Positions 1-10,702 are shown, counted from the stretch's first letter. The stretch: 64,000 nt of DNA from Calendula officinalis (GCA_963853835.1 OY970826.1:73402929-73466928); one strand, 5' to 3'. Made by a program: numbers and translations. The notes: generated by a model not told the origin, from the letters alone.

Positions 1-2768
1 CGTTCCGATGTATGGGGTCCGGCTCCAATCGCCGGCTGCCAAAACTTTCGTTTTTTGTTATGTTTGTTGACGATTGCACTCGTATGACCTGGGTATACTT
101 TTTAAAAAATAAATGCGAGGTTTTAGAAAAATTCACGTTTTTTTTTATAATATGATCCAAAACCAATTTCATAAATCCATCCAAGTCCTTAGGTCCGACA
201 ACGAAGGAGAATTTATTAACTCTGATATGCACCTTTTTTGCCAAGAAAAAGGTATAATTCACCAAACCTCGTGCCCATACACCCCTGAACAAAATGGCGT
301 CGCAGAGCGAAAAAATCGTATCCTTCTTGAGATTACTAGGGCACTTCTAATAGAATCGAAAGTTCCAAAATCTTTCTGGCCTGAAGCCCTTGTTACAGCT
401 GCCTACCTCATTAATCGTCTCCCAACCCAAATCATGAAATTAAAAACACCGTTACAAGCCCTCACCGAATACACTAATGTTCCTCCCACTCTCACTCTAC
501 AACCCCCGAATCTTTGGTCGCACTGTTTTTGTTCACATACCAAAATCTATTAGATCTAAACTCGACCCATGTGCAGAAAAATGTGTCTTTGTTGGGTACG
601 GGGTTAACCAAAAAGGGTACAGATGTTATAACCCAAAAACCAGACGCATGTTTACCACCATGAACTGTGACTTTCTTGAGACTGAAAACTATTACACCGC
701 CAACCTCAGTGGTCAGGGGGAGAATATGAACAATACGAACGACACACTGAGTTGGCTTGAAACAATAGAAACAATCACAAACAACCCTCAAGATATTTCC
801 GAAGCTCCACAACATACTGAAGACATTGTCCCACAACATACTGAAGACAGTGTCCCATAACATACTGAAGACAGTGCCCCACAACATACTGAAGACAGTG
901 CCCCCCAATACTCGACTCCTATCCTGACACCCGAGGTAAGTGACCCATCTCCTACTAACAATCCATGTGAACAAGAAAATATGCAGGATATACATGGATT
1001 AGATAATGAAAACAACGAAGAAGAAGTCGAAGAAGTCACCACAGTCCAAGAGGATGAACCTGTACAATATACTTTACCTCCAAGGGCAAACCGGGGTATC
1101 CCTCCTAATAGATACTCACCGGAAAAGGAGACAAGGAAGGGGAGGTATCCAATGGCCAACATAACTACAGGAAACCTATCTGAACAAGCCAAAGCTTTCA
1201 CTGTAGCTCTATGTTCCAAGGAAATCCCTACAAACCCTGAACAAGCCCTAAAATCCAGAGAGTGGAATAATGCAATGAAAGAAGAAATGGAAGCCCTGGA
1301 AAAAACAAAACTTGGATAAAATGTATTCTACCAACAGGAAAAAAAACCGTTGGGTGTCGATGGGTGTTCACGATCAAATACAAACCGGATGGTACAATTG
1401 AAAGATACAAAGCAAGACTAGTGGCAAAGGGATATACACAAACATATGGAATAGATTATTCTGAAACCTTCTCTCCAGTTGCAAAAATCAACACCATCAG
1501 AGTTCTCTGCTCAGTAGCTGCAAACAAAGGATGGCCCATTCACCAATTTGATGTAAAAAATGCTTTTTTTACACGGAGATCTACAGGAAGAAGTGTACAT
1601 GGAAGCTCCTCACGGATCCACAAGCAACTTCAAAGAAAGGGAAGTGCGTCGCCTTAAAAAATCTCTTTACGGTTTAAAACAATCTCCTAGAGCTTGGTTT
1701 GGGAGATTCACCATAGCCATGAAAAGCTATGGGTTTAAACAAAGCAACTCAGACCACACTTTATTTCTTAAATGAAGAGGGAAATTAATAACGTGTCTAA
1801 TCATTTATGTTGATGATATGATAATTACAGGTGACGACAAAGAAGAAATAGCAAAATTAAGAGAGAGCTTGTTTTCGGAATTTGAAATGAAGGACATAGG
1901 AAGCCTTAAATACTTCCTAGGAAGTGAAGTTCTAAGGTCAAAGCAAGGAATTTTCATGCATCAGAAAAAATATGTTCTTGATCTATTGGCAGTAACAGGA
2001 ATGATTGATTGCAAACCATCAAAGACACCAATGATTATGAATCAGAAATTACTCAACGAAGAAAATGATGATCTAGTGAATAAAACAAGATACCAACGGA
2101 TGGTAGGGAAGCTAATATACCTCTCACACACTCGTCCAGACATAACATACGTTGTGGGTGTGGTGAGCCAGTTCATGCACAAACCTCAGAAACCTCACAT
2201 GGAAGCAATCTTAAAGATCATAAAATATCTCAAAGGAACTGTAGGGCACAGAATATTGTTTAAACCAAATGGTCACCTCGAGACCCAGCTATATACCGAT
2301 GCAGATTGGGCAGGAGATAAAAACGACAGAAGATCAACTGCATGATACTTTACTCTCGTTGGTGGGAATCTTGTAACATGGCGCAGCAAAAAACAAAAAA
2401 GTAGTATCTTTATCAAGTGCAGAAGCAGAATTCCGAGGGATCGCTAGAGGAATAACTGGAGTATTATGGGTGAGACGCCTACTAACCGAGATAGGGTATA
2501 CCCCAAAGAAATCTAGTGAAGTCTTTAGTGACAACGAGGCTGCCATTCAAATATCCGAAACCCAGTCCAACACGATCGAACAAAACACGTAGAAGTGGAC
2601 CGACATTTCATCAGAGAGAAATTAGAAGCTAAAATCATCACACTTCCATTTGTCTGGTCTGAAGACCAACTTGCTGATATCTTAACTAAAGCGGTTAACG
2701 GGAAATCCTTACATGAAGTTCTAGGCAAGTTGAATTTCGGTAATCTCACTATTCAACTTGAGGGGGAG
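1..2768 (+). pseudogene. Ty1/Copia pol remnant (integrase to RNase H), 5' end outside window
   Basis: This is the 3' part of a Copia polyprotein, broken by stops and frameshifts. About 113-860 holds the integrase core, with RSDNEGEF around 200 and the PYTPEQNGVAERKNR block around 275-320. The linker is at 860-1300. Reverse transcriptase runs 1364-1830, with LVAKGYTQTYGIDYSETFSPV and then YVDDM near 1810. RNase H starts near 2290 with YTDADWAGDKNDRRS, and its later conserved parts follow to about 2700. Visible lesions include CAA to TAA near 858, a frame change near 1317, another near 1570, and Trp TGG to TGA at 1773-1775 and 2343-2345. A purine-rich tract (about 2760-2768) precedes the LTR. 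The element cannot make its enzymes. Gag and the 5' LTR lie left of the window. Confidence 0.93.
807..903 (+). repeat. 24-bp minisatellite inside Copia pol linker
   Basis: There are four consecutive imperfect 24-bp copies with core ACAACATACTGAAGACA. They translate as repeated PQHTEDxx in the integrase-RT linker of the decayed Copia element. The third copy carries the CAA to TAA stop. Confidence 0.85.
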
Positions 2769-2992
2769 TGTTAAACAGACAAATCAACAAGAAAAGGAAA
2801 TAAAAATCATCCACCTTGTGCTAGCTAGCCTCACACGATTGTAGCCTTAAAATCAGGGATCCTTATTATTGCTTGCCTTATGTATTTTATTCCTTTATGC
2901 TTAAATAGAACTCAAAACCTGTAATGTAGAAACACACGAAAATACAATACAAAGAAATTAATCTTTATTTCATCTTTTATCACTTGTTATCA
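2769..2992 (+). repeat. 3' LTR of the left Copia element
   Basis: It begins TGTTAAACAG directly after the polypurine tract GAGGGGGAG and ends near TTATCA at about 2992, giving roughly 224 bp. A TATA-like AAATAGAAC lies near 2904. The right border is inferred from the CA end and from the start of kinase-gene flanking sequence near 3010. The partner LTR is outside the window, so the border could not be checked by comparison. Confidence 0.7.
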
Positions 2993-4587
2993 ACTGAATC
3001 CGGATTATCCTGTTGAAATGTAGTGAAATTGACATAGATATTTCAATAGTTTACCTAGATAACATTAAACTAAGAGAAATTGCACATCAGTTGTCCAAGA
3101 TTTATGTCTCAGACCAATTGTGCATAGATAATAAGAAGAAAATTGTGCATAGGTTTTCATGTAGTGGTGGTTTGAAAACCTGAACTGCAAACCTTATCTT
3201 GCAACTGTTTTAGCTCATCTACTATTTCTTGAAATGCTGGCCTACACTCTGGTTCACTGACCATGAAAAAACAAAAACAAAATTGTGCTACTTTAATTAC
3301 CAAAATATAATATAATTAAGATAATTGAACAAGAATCAACCTGCATAAACATCGTTTAATAAGTGAACCCCATGATGGATCGACATGCCATTGGTTCATT
3401 GATCCTACAGCTTCAATAACCTGCAAATATTCACTGTTATTCATAAAATAAAATAAAATATACTCGTAACAAATTAAAGGAAGAGAATTTTGTAATCTTG
3501 AATAGAAGAATTGGAAATTACTTGCATTGAATCGAGTGGAATCAACTCGGTGGTGATTTCCCATAACACCACACCGTAGCTATATACATCAGACCTACAA
3601 ACGTATTTATACGTATAGCCAGGAAATTAATTAACTATACAGTATGCTAATTAAACAAACAATTATTAATAATTACTTCTCGTCTGCTTGCGCATTACAA
3701 AGTACTTGTGTTCCTATCCCTTCCTTTGTTGTGACATAAGTTTCATGCTTGATACGACATGTGCCAAAGTCACCAATCTATACAATTTTAGGTCACACTT
3801 TTTGTTGGAGGAATTAATTGATTAGGAAAATGTATTTAATATTAATTAAGCTAATAATGTACCTTGACTCTCCAATTCTTAGCCACAAGAAGATTTGAAG
3901 ACTTCAAATTACAGTGAATGATGGGAGGGAGGCAATGATGAAGATAATTCATGCCTCGTGCCTATACTCACAAAAAAAAAAAAAAAAAAAAAAAAGAATT
4001 AAAAAAACAAATTAACAACATTTGTTAATATTATTATGCCTAAAATGTTATAATAAAATGGAATTACTGATTCAAATTAGCAATTTAGTACTCATGCATG
4101 CTACTTACTATATCCATGGCCATATGAACACGATGTCTCCAATCTAACTTCACTCTGTTTCTTCCGTGAAGTAACTGGAACAAACTTCCACTACACATAC
4201 AACAACAATACATTATATGTATATGATTATGTGTATATGCACGTATTGCGTATATTTGTGTAGGTATTTATTGATTCGGATGACTAACCGAGGAAGGAAC
4301 TCAGTAACAATGCATAGGTGATGAGGTGAAACTACTGTTCCCATGAAGAGCAAAATATTTGGATGACGAAGCCTTTTCATCAGAGATACCTTCAATAAAT
4401 CATTAATTAGTTAATTTCAAGAAAACTAAATTTAAATATATATTTGAGATGATTATTACCTCCTGCCTAAACGAAAGCATCAAATCATTTGAGTATCTTT
4501 GTTTGGGAAATAACTTGAGAGCAACATCCTGCATACATAGATATACACCGTATTTACAACCTTAACACAATAATTTCATGATATTGC

Positions 4588-4733
4588 TTCTTACTAAATC
4601 CTCCTACTTATCTTCCTACTCATTTGATCAATACAAGTGTCCAAATTAAATAATGAGATTAGGAAAGAGAATTAGTGGATTTCACATGTCAATCATTTTA
4701 TGAGTAGGAGGATGAAGTAGCAAGATTTAGGAG
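4588..4733. mobile_element. MITE in kinase gene 1 intron
   Basis: It has imperfect terminal inverted repeats of about 34 bp (left part CTAAATCCTCCTACTT; right end reads as its reverse complement). It sits in the intron between exons 3 and 4. Gene 2 keeps a shortened remnant at the same place (about 30725-30775), so it predates the duplication. Superfamily not determined. Confidence 0.6.
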
Positions 4734-5688
4734 GAATCAATACAATTTTTCAAATAGTTATACTAAGGAAGGAAGGAGATACTGATCCGTCCCACACTGC
4801 ATGATATACGCTCCCACAGGATCCTACATACCAAAAAAATGTAACATGTCGCTATAGGAATATACATGGATATATATAAATATTATACCTTTCGCAATAC
4901 GTTCTCTGATGGTCAAATCGCTCCACTTGATATCATCAGACCATGGTCCTAAACTAGAAATTGTGGAATTGTTTTGAGTTTCTAGTTTTGGTGCAGGAAT
5001 AATTTTTCGTTCATGATCTTGATCACTGTGTAACCAATGCCAACAAAAACGTCGACTTCCTGAAATAAAACAATCACCCCCTTGTCTTCGATTCCTTACC
5101 TTCCATAGCCATGCAATTAATCCCGTCGATTGATCACGCTTTGGAGAAAAATTATAATTTGTAACAAAAGGTGGTTGATCATGATCATGATTAAAGTCAG
5201 CTAGCTTTTGTGAAGATATCCTTTTAGGGGCATCAAGGGTCGGGTATGGATCTATTTGATGATACGGGCGTGGAGCAACGGTTACATGTACATTTCTGAT
5301 GATTTTTCCATTATCATCACAAAATGATGTACTTGAACCAAAAACAACAAACTTTTCACCTTTTTTATTCCTAACAATAAACTCCCCTGTCCAATTATGC
5401 CCCTTTAACATTTCTTGCAAGATGTATTTAGCTATGGGTCGGTCCTTAGGTGCTATTACGAGATCGATAACAGATTTTCCGAGTGTTTCAGAACCACTAA
5501 AACCATAAAAATCCTCCCAAGCTCGGTTTCTGCATGCACAAAGTCTTTATCGGTCTTTATATATATTAATAAAAAAAAGAGTTGTTGGATCATTAGTTTT
5601 GAATGATTGACTTGCCTGTAAACTATGCAAAAGTTGGAATCTGTTATATGGATTGGTCGATCGATTGACTGCAATATGTTGATATATT

Positions 5689-5855
5689 TAAGAGATTTGT
5701 GTAATCTCACGTTGATGTGAGGTATTCCATTACTTCCAATATATAATACAAGATATTAATATTACATTAAAATACATTAAACTACATTCCTATAATACAA
5801 TGATTTGCCAGCACACTAGGAGATATTGATGTCGTGATTGATATCTTTCCTATTA
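5689..5855 (-). repeat. 3' LTR of the intact Copia element
   Basis: 167 bp, preceded in element orientation by a polypurine tract. The last 40 bp of the polyprotein ORF (5816-5855) lie inside this LTR. Confidence 0.95.
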
Positions 5856-8800
5856 CCCCCCCGCAAGCAAAGTGGGGGAGGACCAACACGTAGCTTGGAT
5901 CGAAAATCCTCAAAAAGTGGACGTGGTAGACTTTTGGTGAAGATGTCCGCAAGTTGCAGATGAGTAGAAATGTATCGAGTATGTAATTTTCCCGAGAGCA
6001 CCAATTCTCGTACAAAGTGGTAATCAATATCTATGTGCTTAGCTCTTTTGTGAGATATGGGATTTTGGCTTAGGAAGAGAGCACTTCGATTGTCACATAG
6101 AATAGTAGGCCGACTAGAGGGTAAGACATGAAGCTCTTTGAGAAGATGAGTAACCCATATAATTTCAGCGGCCGTATTAGCTAAGGCACGATACTCCGAT
6201 TCACAGCTAGAGCGAGAAACCGTGGGTTGTTTCTTTGCGCTCCATGAGACAAGATTACCACCAAGAAAAATGGAATACCCATATGTTGAACGACGGGTTT
6301 CAATGCAACGGGCCCAGTCAGCATCAGAGTAGCCCAAAACAGATGGAGTGGTAGCATGAGAGAACGAGAGTCCAAAGGACAAAGTACCCTTAACATAACG
6401 CATTATGCGTTTGACTGCTTGAAAGTGCTCTTGCATTGGAGCATGAAGAAATTGACTCACTTGATTGACAGCGTACGAAAGATCCGGTCGAGTAATAGTG
6501 AGATACTGAAGTGCTCCAACAAGAGAACGATACAAAGTAGGATCATGAAATGGGATGCCATCGCTAGTGAAATATGCGGAGGTGGAAAGTGGAGTAGTAG
6601 CGGGTTTGGCATCCAAAAGTTGGGCCCGGGCAAGAATATCATGTGCATATTTAGTTTGACTGAGAAAAAGTCCAGTATCATGATATGACACTTCAAGCCC
6701 AAGAAAATAATTTAAGTGACCAAGATCCGTGATGAGAAATTCTTTGTTGAGACGAGAGGTAAAGAATTTAATAAGATCACTATTGTTGCCCGTAATAATA
6801 ATGTCATCGACATATACTAAAAGGTAGAGAATGTTGGCATCCTTTTTGAAGATAAATAAGGATGTGTCAGCTCGACTACATGAAAAACCAATGCTAAGAA
6901 GAAAAGAGCTCAAACGTTGGAACCAAGCACGTGGAGCTTGTTTAAGGCCATACAAGGCCTTCTTCAATCGACAAACGTGATGCGGAAAGGTGGTGTCAAC
7001 AAAACCGGGAGGTTGCTCCATAAAAATAGTATCAGATAAATCACCATGTAAAAAAGCATTTTTTACATCTAACTGGTGAAGCGGCCATTTATTAAGAACC
7101 GCGAGAGATAGAATAATGCGAACGGTTGAAGCTTTAACGACCGGACTAAAGGTAGCATTATAATCGATTCCCGGTACTTGTGTGAAACCTTGAGCAACTA
7201 GACGGGCTTTGTATTTATCAATAGTACCATCGGCATGAAACTTGGTACGAAAAACCCATTTAGAGCCAACAATATTAGAATTTGTAGGCCTAGGCACCAA
7301 CTCCCAAGTGTTATTCTGTTTTAATGCTTGAATTTCATGTTGCATGGCTTGAAACCATTTTTGGTCTTTGGCAGCCGACTTAAAGCCTTTGGGCTCTTTT
7401 GCAGCAAAGAGTGAATGATGTAAACCCGAAGAATGTAAATGAGATAAATCAGCGAAGTGTTTTGGTTTGAAGGTACCGACCTTTGATCTTGTTGTCATAG
7501 GATGATTGTTGGGTGGATTTTGCGGAGGCGGTGGTGGGGGTGGTACGGGTGGGTTTTGTGGCGGAGATGGAGGAGACAACGGAGGCTGAGCAGGCTGCGA
7601 CGAGGCAGCAGAAGCATCGGGTGAAGCGGGTTCAGGCTGCGGTAATATGGGAGCAGATTGCGGTAATATTGGAGCAGTGGTGGGTGGATCAGAATGTGGA
7701 CATAAACCACAATTATCATGGGCATCTTGTGGTTCGGTGGGAACAGTAGGTGGTGTATTGGGTTGCGGTTGAGAGGCTTCAATGGGTGATAAATCATCAC
7801 AGTAAGTTGACAATAAAAGAACATCCGAATGAGCTGCGTTTTTGGAGCCATTGAACGGAAAATAAAGCTCATCAAATTGTGCATGTCGAGTTATATAAAG
7901 CCTTTGTGTTGATAGATCAAGGCACTTATAACCCTTATATTGTGTACTATACCCGAGAAAAACACACGGGGTACTTCGGGGAGCAAGCTTATGAGACGAA
8001 TAATCCCGCAAATATGGGTAAACACAACACCCAAAAACTTTAAAATTACCATAGTTTGGTGTTTGAGAGTATAAAAGCTCATAAGGGGATTTATTGTTTA
8101 AAACTTTTGTCGGTAAACGATTGATGATGTAAACCGCCGAGCTAAATGCATGAGACCAAAATTTAGCCGGAAGATGAGCATTAAACATAATAGCTAAACC
8201 GGTTTCGGTGAGATGTCGATGTTTACGTTCCGCACGCCCGTTTTGTTGGGGAGTATATGGACATGAAATTTGATGGTGAGTGCCATTTTGAGATAAAATA
8301 AGCTTTATTTGATTGTTGGTAAATTCCGTTCCTCCATCGGATTGAAAAACTTTAATTTTGCATGAATATTGAGTTTGTACTAATGCAACAAAAGAAGTAA
8401 ACACCTTGGTAAAATCGGATTTAGCTTTTAGAGGATAAAACCAAGTAAATCTCGAAAAATCATCTATAAATATAGCATAGTACCTAAAACCATCAATAGA
8501 AACAATAGGGGAAGGTCCCCATAAATCACAATGTACCAAATCCAACACATGTAAAGAACGTTTCAAATTAAGTTCAAAAGGAAGGCGTTTGCTCTTTGAC
8601 AATTGACAAGAGGAGCAAACACGAGGGTTCGGTAAAAGAGAAGTAATACTTAAACAACCCAACTTATTTAAAATAGAAATAGTATCATGTGATACATGAC
8701 CTAAGCGATTGTGCCATGTATCAAATGAAGCTTTAATACGTGTTGAAGAAAGTTTTGCCAAAAAAACTTGTTTCCCTTGATCAAGAATGTAGAGCCCGTT

Positions 8801-10018
8801 TCTACGTCTTCCTTGAGCTAGAGTTTCCTTTGAATTTCGATTCTGAATAAGAAACATTGGATCAGAAAACAAAACATCTACTTGATTGTCTTGGGTTAAT
8901 TTACTAACCGAAAGAAGACTTTTGGTGAGGTTAGGAACCACAAGGACATCAAGTAAAGAAATATTAGGATTAATATGAGATCTACCAATATGAGAAATCG
9001 AAGCACCATTACCGTTACCAAAGATAACAGTTTCATTACCGGAATAGGGGCTGCCGGCATCGAGAGTTGCAAGATTGGGTGTCATATGAGCTGATGCACC
9101 TGTGTCAACATACCAATCGGGCGTCGATGTATTACATTGAGCATGAAACGCATCTGCAAGGTTAGCATCAATAGTAGAATTACGAGTAAAAGTAGGTAAA
9201 TCGGGACATTGTGTGGCATAATGTCCCTCCTTCCTACAAAGTTGACAGTGAGGAGGTCTTCTGTTGCTACGACCACGTCCCCGATTAGAAGAGCCTCGAG
9301 AAAATCGCCCACGGTTGCGAGAGAAATCAGTGGGTGTTCTGGTGGAAGTATTAAAGGCAACCGGGGTGACGGATGAATCGGTAATGGATTGGAGAAACAT
9401 TTCATGGCTTTCTGCTTGTGAAACTAGATCTCGAAATTTTGGCCTCGGAGAAATCAAACGCTGTGTTGTAGAGAACGTTTCAAATGACGAGCCAAGACCA
9501 CACAGGAACCAGTGGGACTTGTCATCTTCATTTAGCGGATGACCGATAGCAGCAAGTTGATCGGTAATAGTTTTGAATTTTCTGGAGTATTCTGAAACAG
9601 AGGTACTTCCTTTCTTGAGATGACGAAGAGAATCCCTTAGCGTATGAGTACGCTCAAGAGAATCGTGTTGGTAAATAGCAGCAAGAGCGGACCAGACTTC
9701 ATAAGCCGTCCCGTAGCCAAGAGTTTCGGCCATAGCCTCTTCCGATAAAGAGGACTGAATCAAAATCAACGCACGCTGATTAGCAGCAGTCCAGGATGCG
9801 TGATCAGGATTCGGAGATGTCGTATTATCAGTGGTAATAGTGGCAGGTGGTTCGGGAAGAGAACCATCAATATGACCCGTAAGTTTTTGATACGCGAGCA
9901 GGGGGATCATTTGTTTATGCCAAAGAAGGTAATTTGTAGATGAAAGTTTGATAGTTAGCATATGAAGCACAGTGGAGAGGGGAAGAGGGCCATCGGAAGT
10001 AGCAGAATCGGTGGCCAT
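5816..10018 (-). CDS. Copia Gag-Pol polyprotein, intact, 1400 aa
   Basis: One open frame encodes all proteins needed for retrotransposition. Gag lies at about 20-250, followed by a basic RG-rich stretch (about 233-254) and a CCHC zinc knuckle CQLCRKEGHYATQC at 258-271. The protease active site is DTGASAHM at about 305-312. The integrase zinc domain has H436/H441 and C468/C471; its catalytic residues are D497 (HCDLWGP), D561 (QSDGGTEF) and E597 (RAERKH). A Pro-rich linker is at about 750-840. RT has YVDD at 1069-1072. RNase H has D1232 (SDADWA), E1274 and D1309. The ATG at 10018 has a good context and lies 65 bp after the primer site. No catalytic residue is missing. The C-terminus is encoded within the 3' LTR. 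Confidence 0.96.
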   Translation of the reverse strand: MATDSATSDGPLPLSTVLHMLTIKLSSTNYLLWHKQMIPLLAYQKLTGHIDGSLPEPPATITTDNTTSPNPDHASWTAANQRALILIQSSLSEEAMAETLGYGTAYEVWSALAAIYQHDSLERTHTLRDSLRHLKKGSTSVSEYSRKFKTITDQLAAIGHPLNEDDKSHWFLCGLGSSFETFSTTQRLISPRPKFRDLVSQAESHEMFLQSITDSSVTPVAFNTSTRTPTDFSRNRGRFSRGSSNRGRGRSNRRPPHCQLCRKEGHYATQCPDLPTFTRNSTIDANLADAFHAQCNTSTPDWYVDTGASAHMTPNLATLDAGSPYSGNETVIFGNGNGASISHIGRSHINPNISLLDVLVVPNLTKSLLSVSKLTQDNQVDVLFSDPMFLIQNRNSKETLAQGRRRNGLYILDQGKQVFLAKLSSTRIKASFDTWHNRLGHVSHDTISILNKLGCLSITSLLPNPRVCSSCQLSKSKRLPFELNLKRSLHVLDLVHCDLWGPSPIVSIDGFRYYAIFIDDFSRFTWFYPLKAKSDFTKVFTSFVALVQTQYSCKIKVFQSDGGTEFTNNQIKLILSQNGTHHQISCPYTPQQNGRAERKHRHLTETGLAIMFNAHLPAKFWSHAFSSAVYIINRLPTKVLNNKSPYELLYSQTPNYGNFKVFGCCVYPYLRDYSSHKLAPRSTPCVFLGYSTQYKGYKCLDLSTQRLYITRHAQFDELYFPFNGSKNAAHSDVLLLSTYCDDLSPIEASQPQPNTPPTVPTEPQDAHDNCGLCPHSDPPTTAPILPQSAPILPQPEPASPDASAASSQPAQPPLSPPSPPQNPPVPPPPPPPQNPPNNHPMTTRSKVGTFKPKHFADLSHLHSSGLHHSLFAAKEPKGFKSAAKDQKWFQAMQHEIQALKQNNTWELVPRPTNSNIVGSKWVFRTKFHADGTIDKYKARLVAQGFTQVPGIDYNATFSPVVKASTVRIILSLAVLNKWPLHQLDVKNAFLHGDLSDTIFMEQPPGFVDTTFPHHVCRLKKALYGLKQAPRAWFQRLSSFLLSIGFSCSRADTSLFIFKKDANILYLLVYVDDIIITGNNSDLIKFFTSRLNKEFLITDLGHLNYFLGLEVSYHDTGLFLSQTKYAHDILARAQLLDAKPATTPLSTSAYFTSDGIPFHDPTLYRSLVGALQYLTITRPDLSYAVNQVSQFLHAPMQEHFQAVKRIMRYVKGTLSFGLSFSHATTPSVLGYSDADWARCIETRRSTYGYSIFLGGNLVSWSAKKQPTVSRSSCESEYRALANTAAEIIWVTHLLKELHVLPSSRPTILCDNRSALFLSQNPISHKRAKHIDIDYHFVRELVLSGKLHTRYISTHLQLADIFTKSLPRPLFEDFRSKLRVGPPPLCLRGGNRKDINHDINIS
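5856..5864 (-). other. Polypurine tract of the intact Copia element
   Basis: The minus strand reads GCGGGGGGG immediately before the 3' LTR start TAATAGG. This is the expected priming site for plus-strand synthesis. Confidence 0.8.
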
Positions 10019-10072
10019 TGGGGAATTTCGGTGAGGGAGACGGCAGAATTAGGGTTGAGGAAGTGTGAGAAA

Positions 10073-10083
10073 GGCTGATACCA
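10073..10083 (-). other. Primer-binding site (tRNA-iMet type)
   Basis: On the minus strand TGGTATCAGCC directly follows the LTR end CTCTTA. TGGTATCAG is the usual complement of the initiator-Met tRNA 3' end in plant retroelements. Confidence 0.85.
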
Positions 10084-10250
10084 TAAGAGATTTGTGTAAT
10101 CTCACGTTGATGTGAGGTATTCCATTACTTCCAATATATAATACAAGATATTAATATTACATTAAAATACATTAAACTACATTCCTATAATACAATGATT
10201 TGCCAGCACACTAGGAGATATTGATGTCGTGATTGATATCTTTCCTATTA
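10084..10250 (-). repeat. 5' LTR of the intact Copia element
   Basis: 167 bp, with no difference found from the copy at 5689-5855. The primer-binding site follows directly on the left (minus strand downstream). Confidence 0.95.
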
Positions 10251-10415
10251 ATATTGAGCTTCTGTTAGCTTCACAACTGAATTACGTCTTTGAAAATCGG
10301 CTTTTCGGTGGTTCATGAGCTTTGAAATCTGTTGTTTAAGGTGAGTATGCCCATTTTCTAGCTCCTGAATCCTCTTTAACAGCTCCTCAGCCGATTTACT
10401 GTTAATGTTCTCCAT

Positions 10416-10702
10416 TTTACACAACACATACACATTATGAAAAGGATGTGTTATTTGAACCCTCCGAAGTTTTTTTTTTGTCGGATTCCACATATGGCAC
10501 CAAATTATAAACAAAAGGACAGACTGTCTGATTATTTGATCAAACATTTTGTCTATTTGAATGGAAATCGTTAATAAGAGTTTTGTCTACAAAACGACGC
10601 TGAGAAATGAATGTGCTCATCTGATCAATCACTTTGTCTGTTTCTTTCAGTTAGTTAGGGTGAGGTCGAAATTACCAACAAGAAACTAATAATTAACAAA
10701 AT
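10416..10702 (-). promoter_or_regulatory. Proximal upstream region of kinase gene 1
   Basis: This is non-coding sequence related to the region just upstream of gene 2 (about 32370-32640). It ends at the target duplication GTTAT where the 16-kb gypsy nest begins, so gene 1 keeps only about 290 bp of its own upstream sequence. No clear TATA box was recognised. Confidence 0.6.

Larger units (their letters stand above)
5689..10250 (-). mobile_element. Complete young Ty1/Copia retrotransposon with non-TGCA termini
   Basis: The element is 4562 bp and is flanked by the 5-bp duplication ATATT on the plus strand (5684-5688 and 10251-10255). The LTRs are 167 bp and I found no difference between them. 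In element orientation they start TAATAGG and end CTCTTA, so the terminal dinucleotides are TA..TA instead of TG..CA. A tRNA-iMet primer site abuts the 5' LTR, and a G-run polypurine tract abuts the 3' LTR. The single ORF is uninterrupted. All these signs point to a recent insertion that may still be competent. It lies in exon 1 of kinase gene 1, in the same orientation as that gene. Confidence 0.96.
3157..10415 (-). pseudogene. PAS-domain Raf-like kinase gene 1, disrupted by Copia insertion; pseudokinase
   Basis: The ATG at 10415 begins MENINSKSAEELLKR, a short coiled coil like those of genes 2 and 3. Exons: 10415-10251 joined across the element to 5683-5616, then 5529-4889, 4823-4783, 4528-4460, 4389-4289, 4190-4109, 3961-3863, 3777-3677, 3594-3522, 3420-3341 and 3256-3157 (TGA). 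Without the element they sum to 1620 nt, an exact multiple of three. The order is coiled coil, PAS (exons 1-2), linker, kinase domain. The beta-3 Lys (DVALK) and DFG are present. The catalytic loop reads HCNLKSSN where gene 3 has HRDLKSSN. The glycine loop starts IAKGSCG. The APE motif is missing: exon 8 runs GIGTQVLCN, having lost an intron and about seven residues compared with gene 3. Intron 1 begins with GC. Plant PAS-Rafs are MAPKKK-like kinases; catalysis here is doubtful even before the insertion. Confidence 0.9.

Noticed and set aside
7495..7884. Extra frames on either strand over the Copia polyprotein
   Set aside because: Shadows of the Pro-rich linker and other parts of the 1400-residue frame.
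5689..10250. Copia inserted in an intron of kinase gene 1
   Set aside because: Both flanks are coding and join in frame with the gene 2 exon once one target copy is removed.
10413..10547. Upstream Met codons for kinase gene 1 (and 37741 for gene 3)
   Set aside because: Homology among the three genes starts at the MEN/MES/MNK position, and the extra residues are not conserved.
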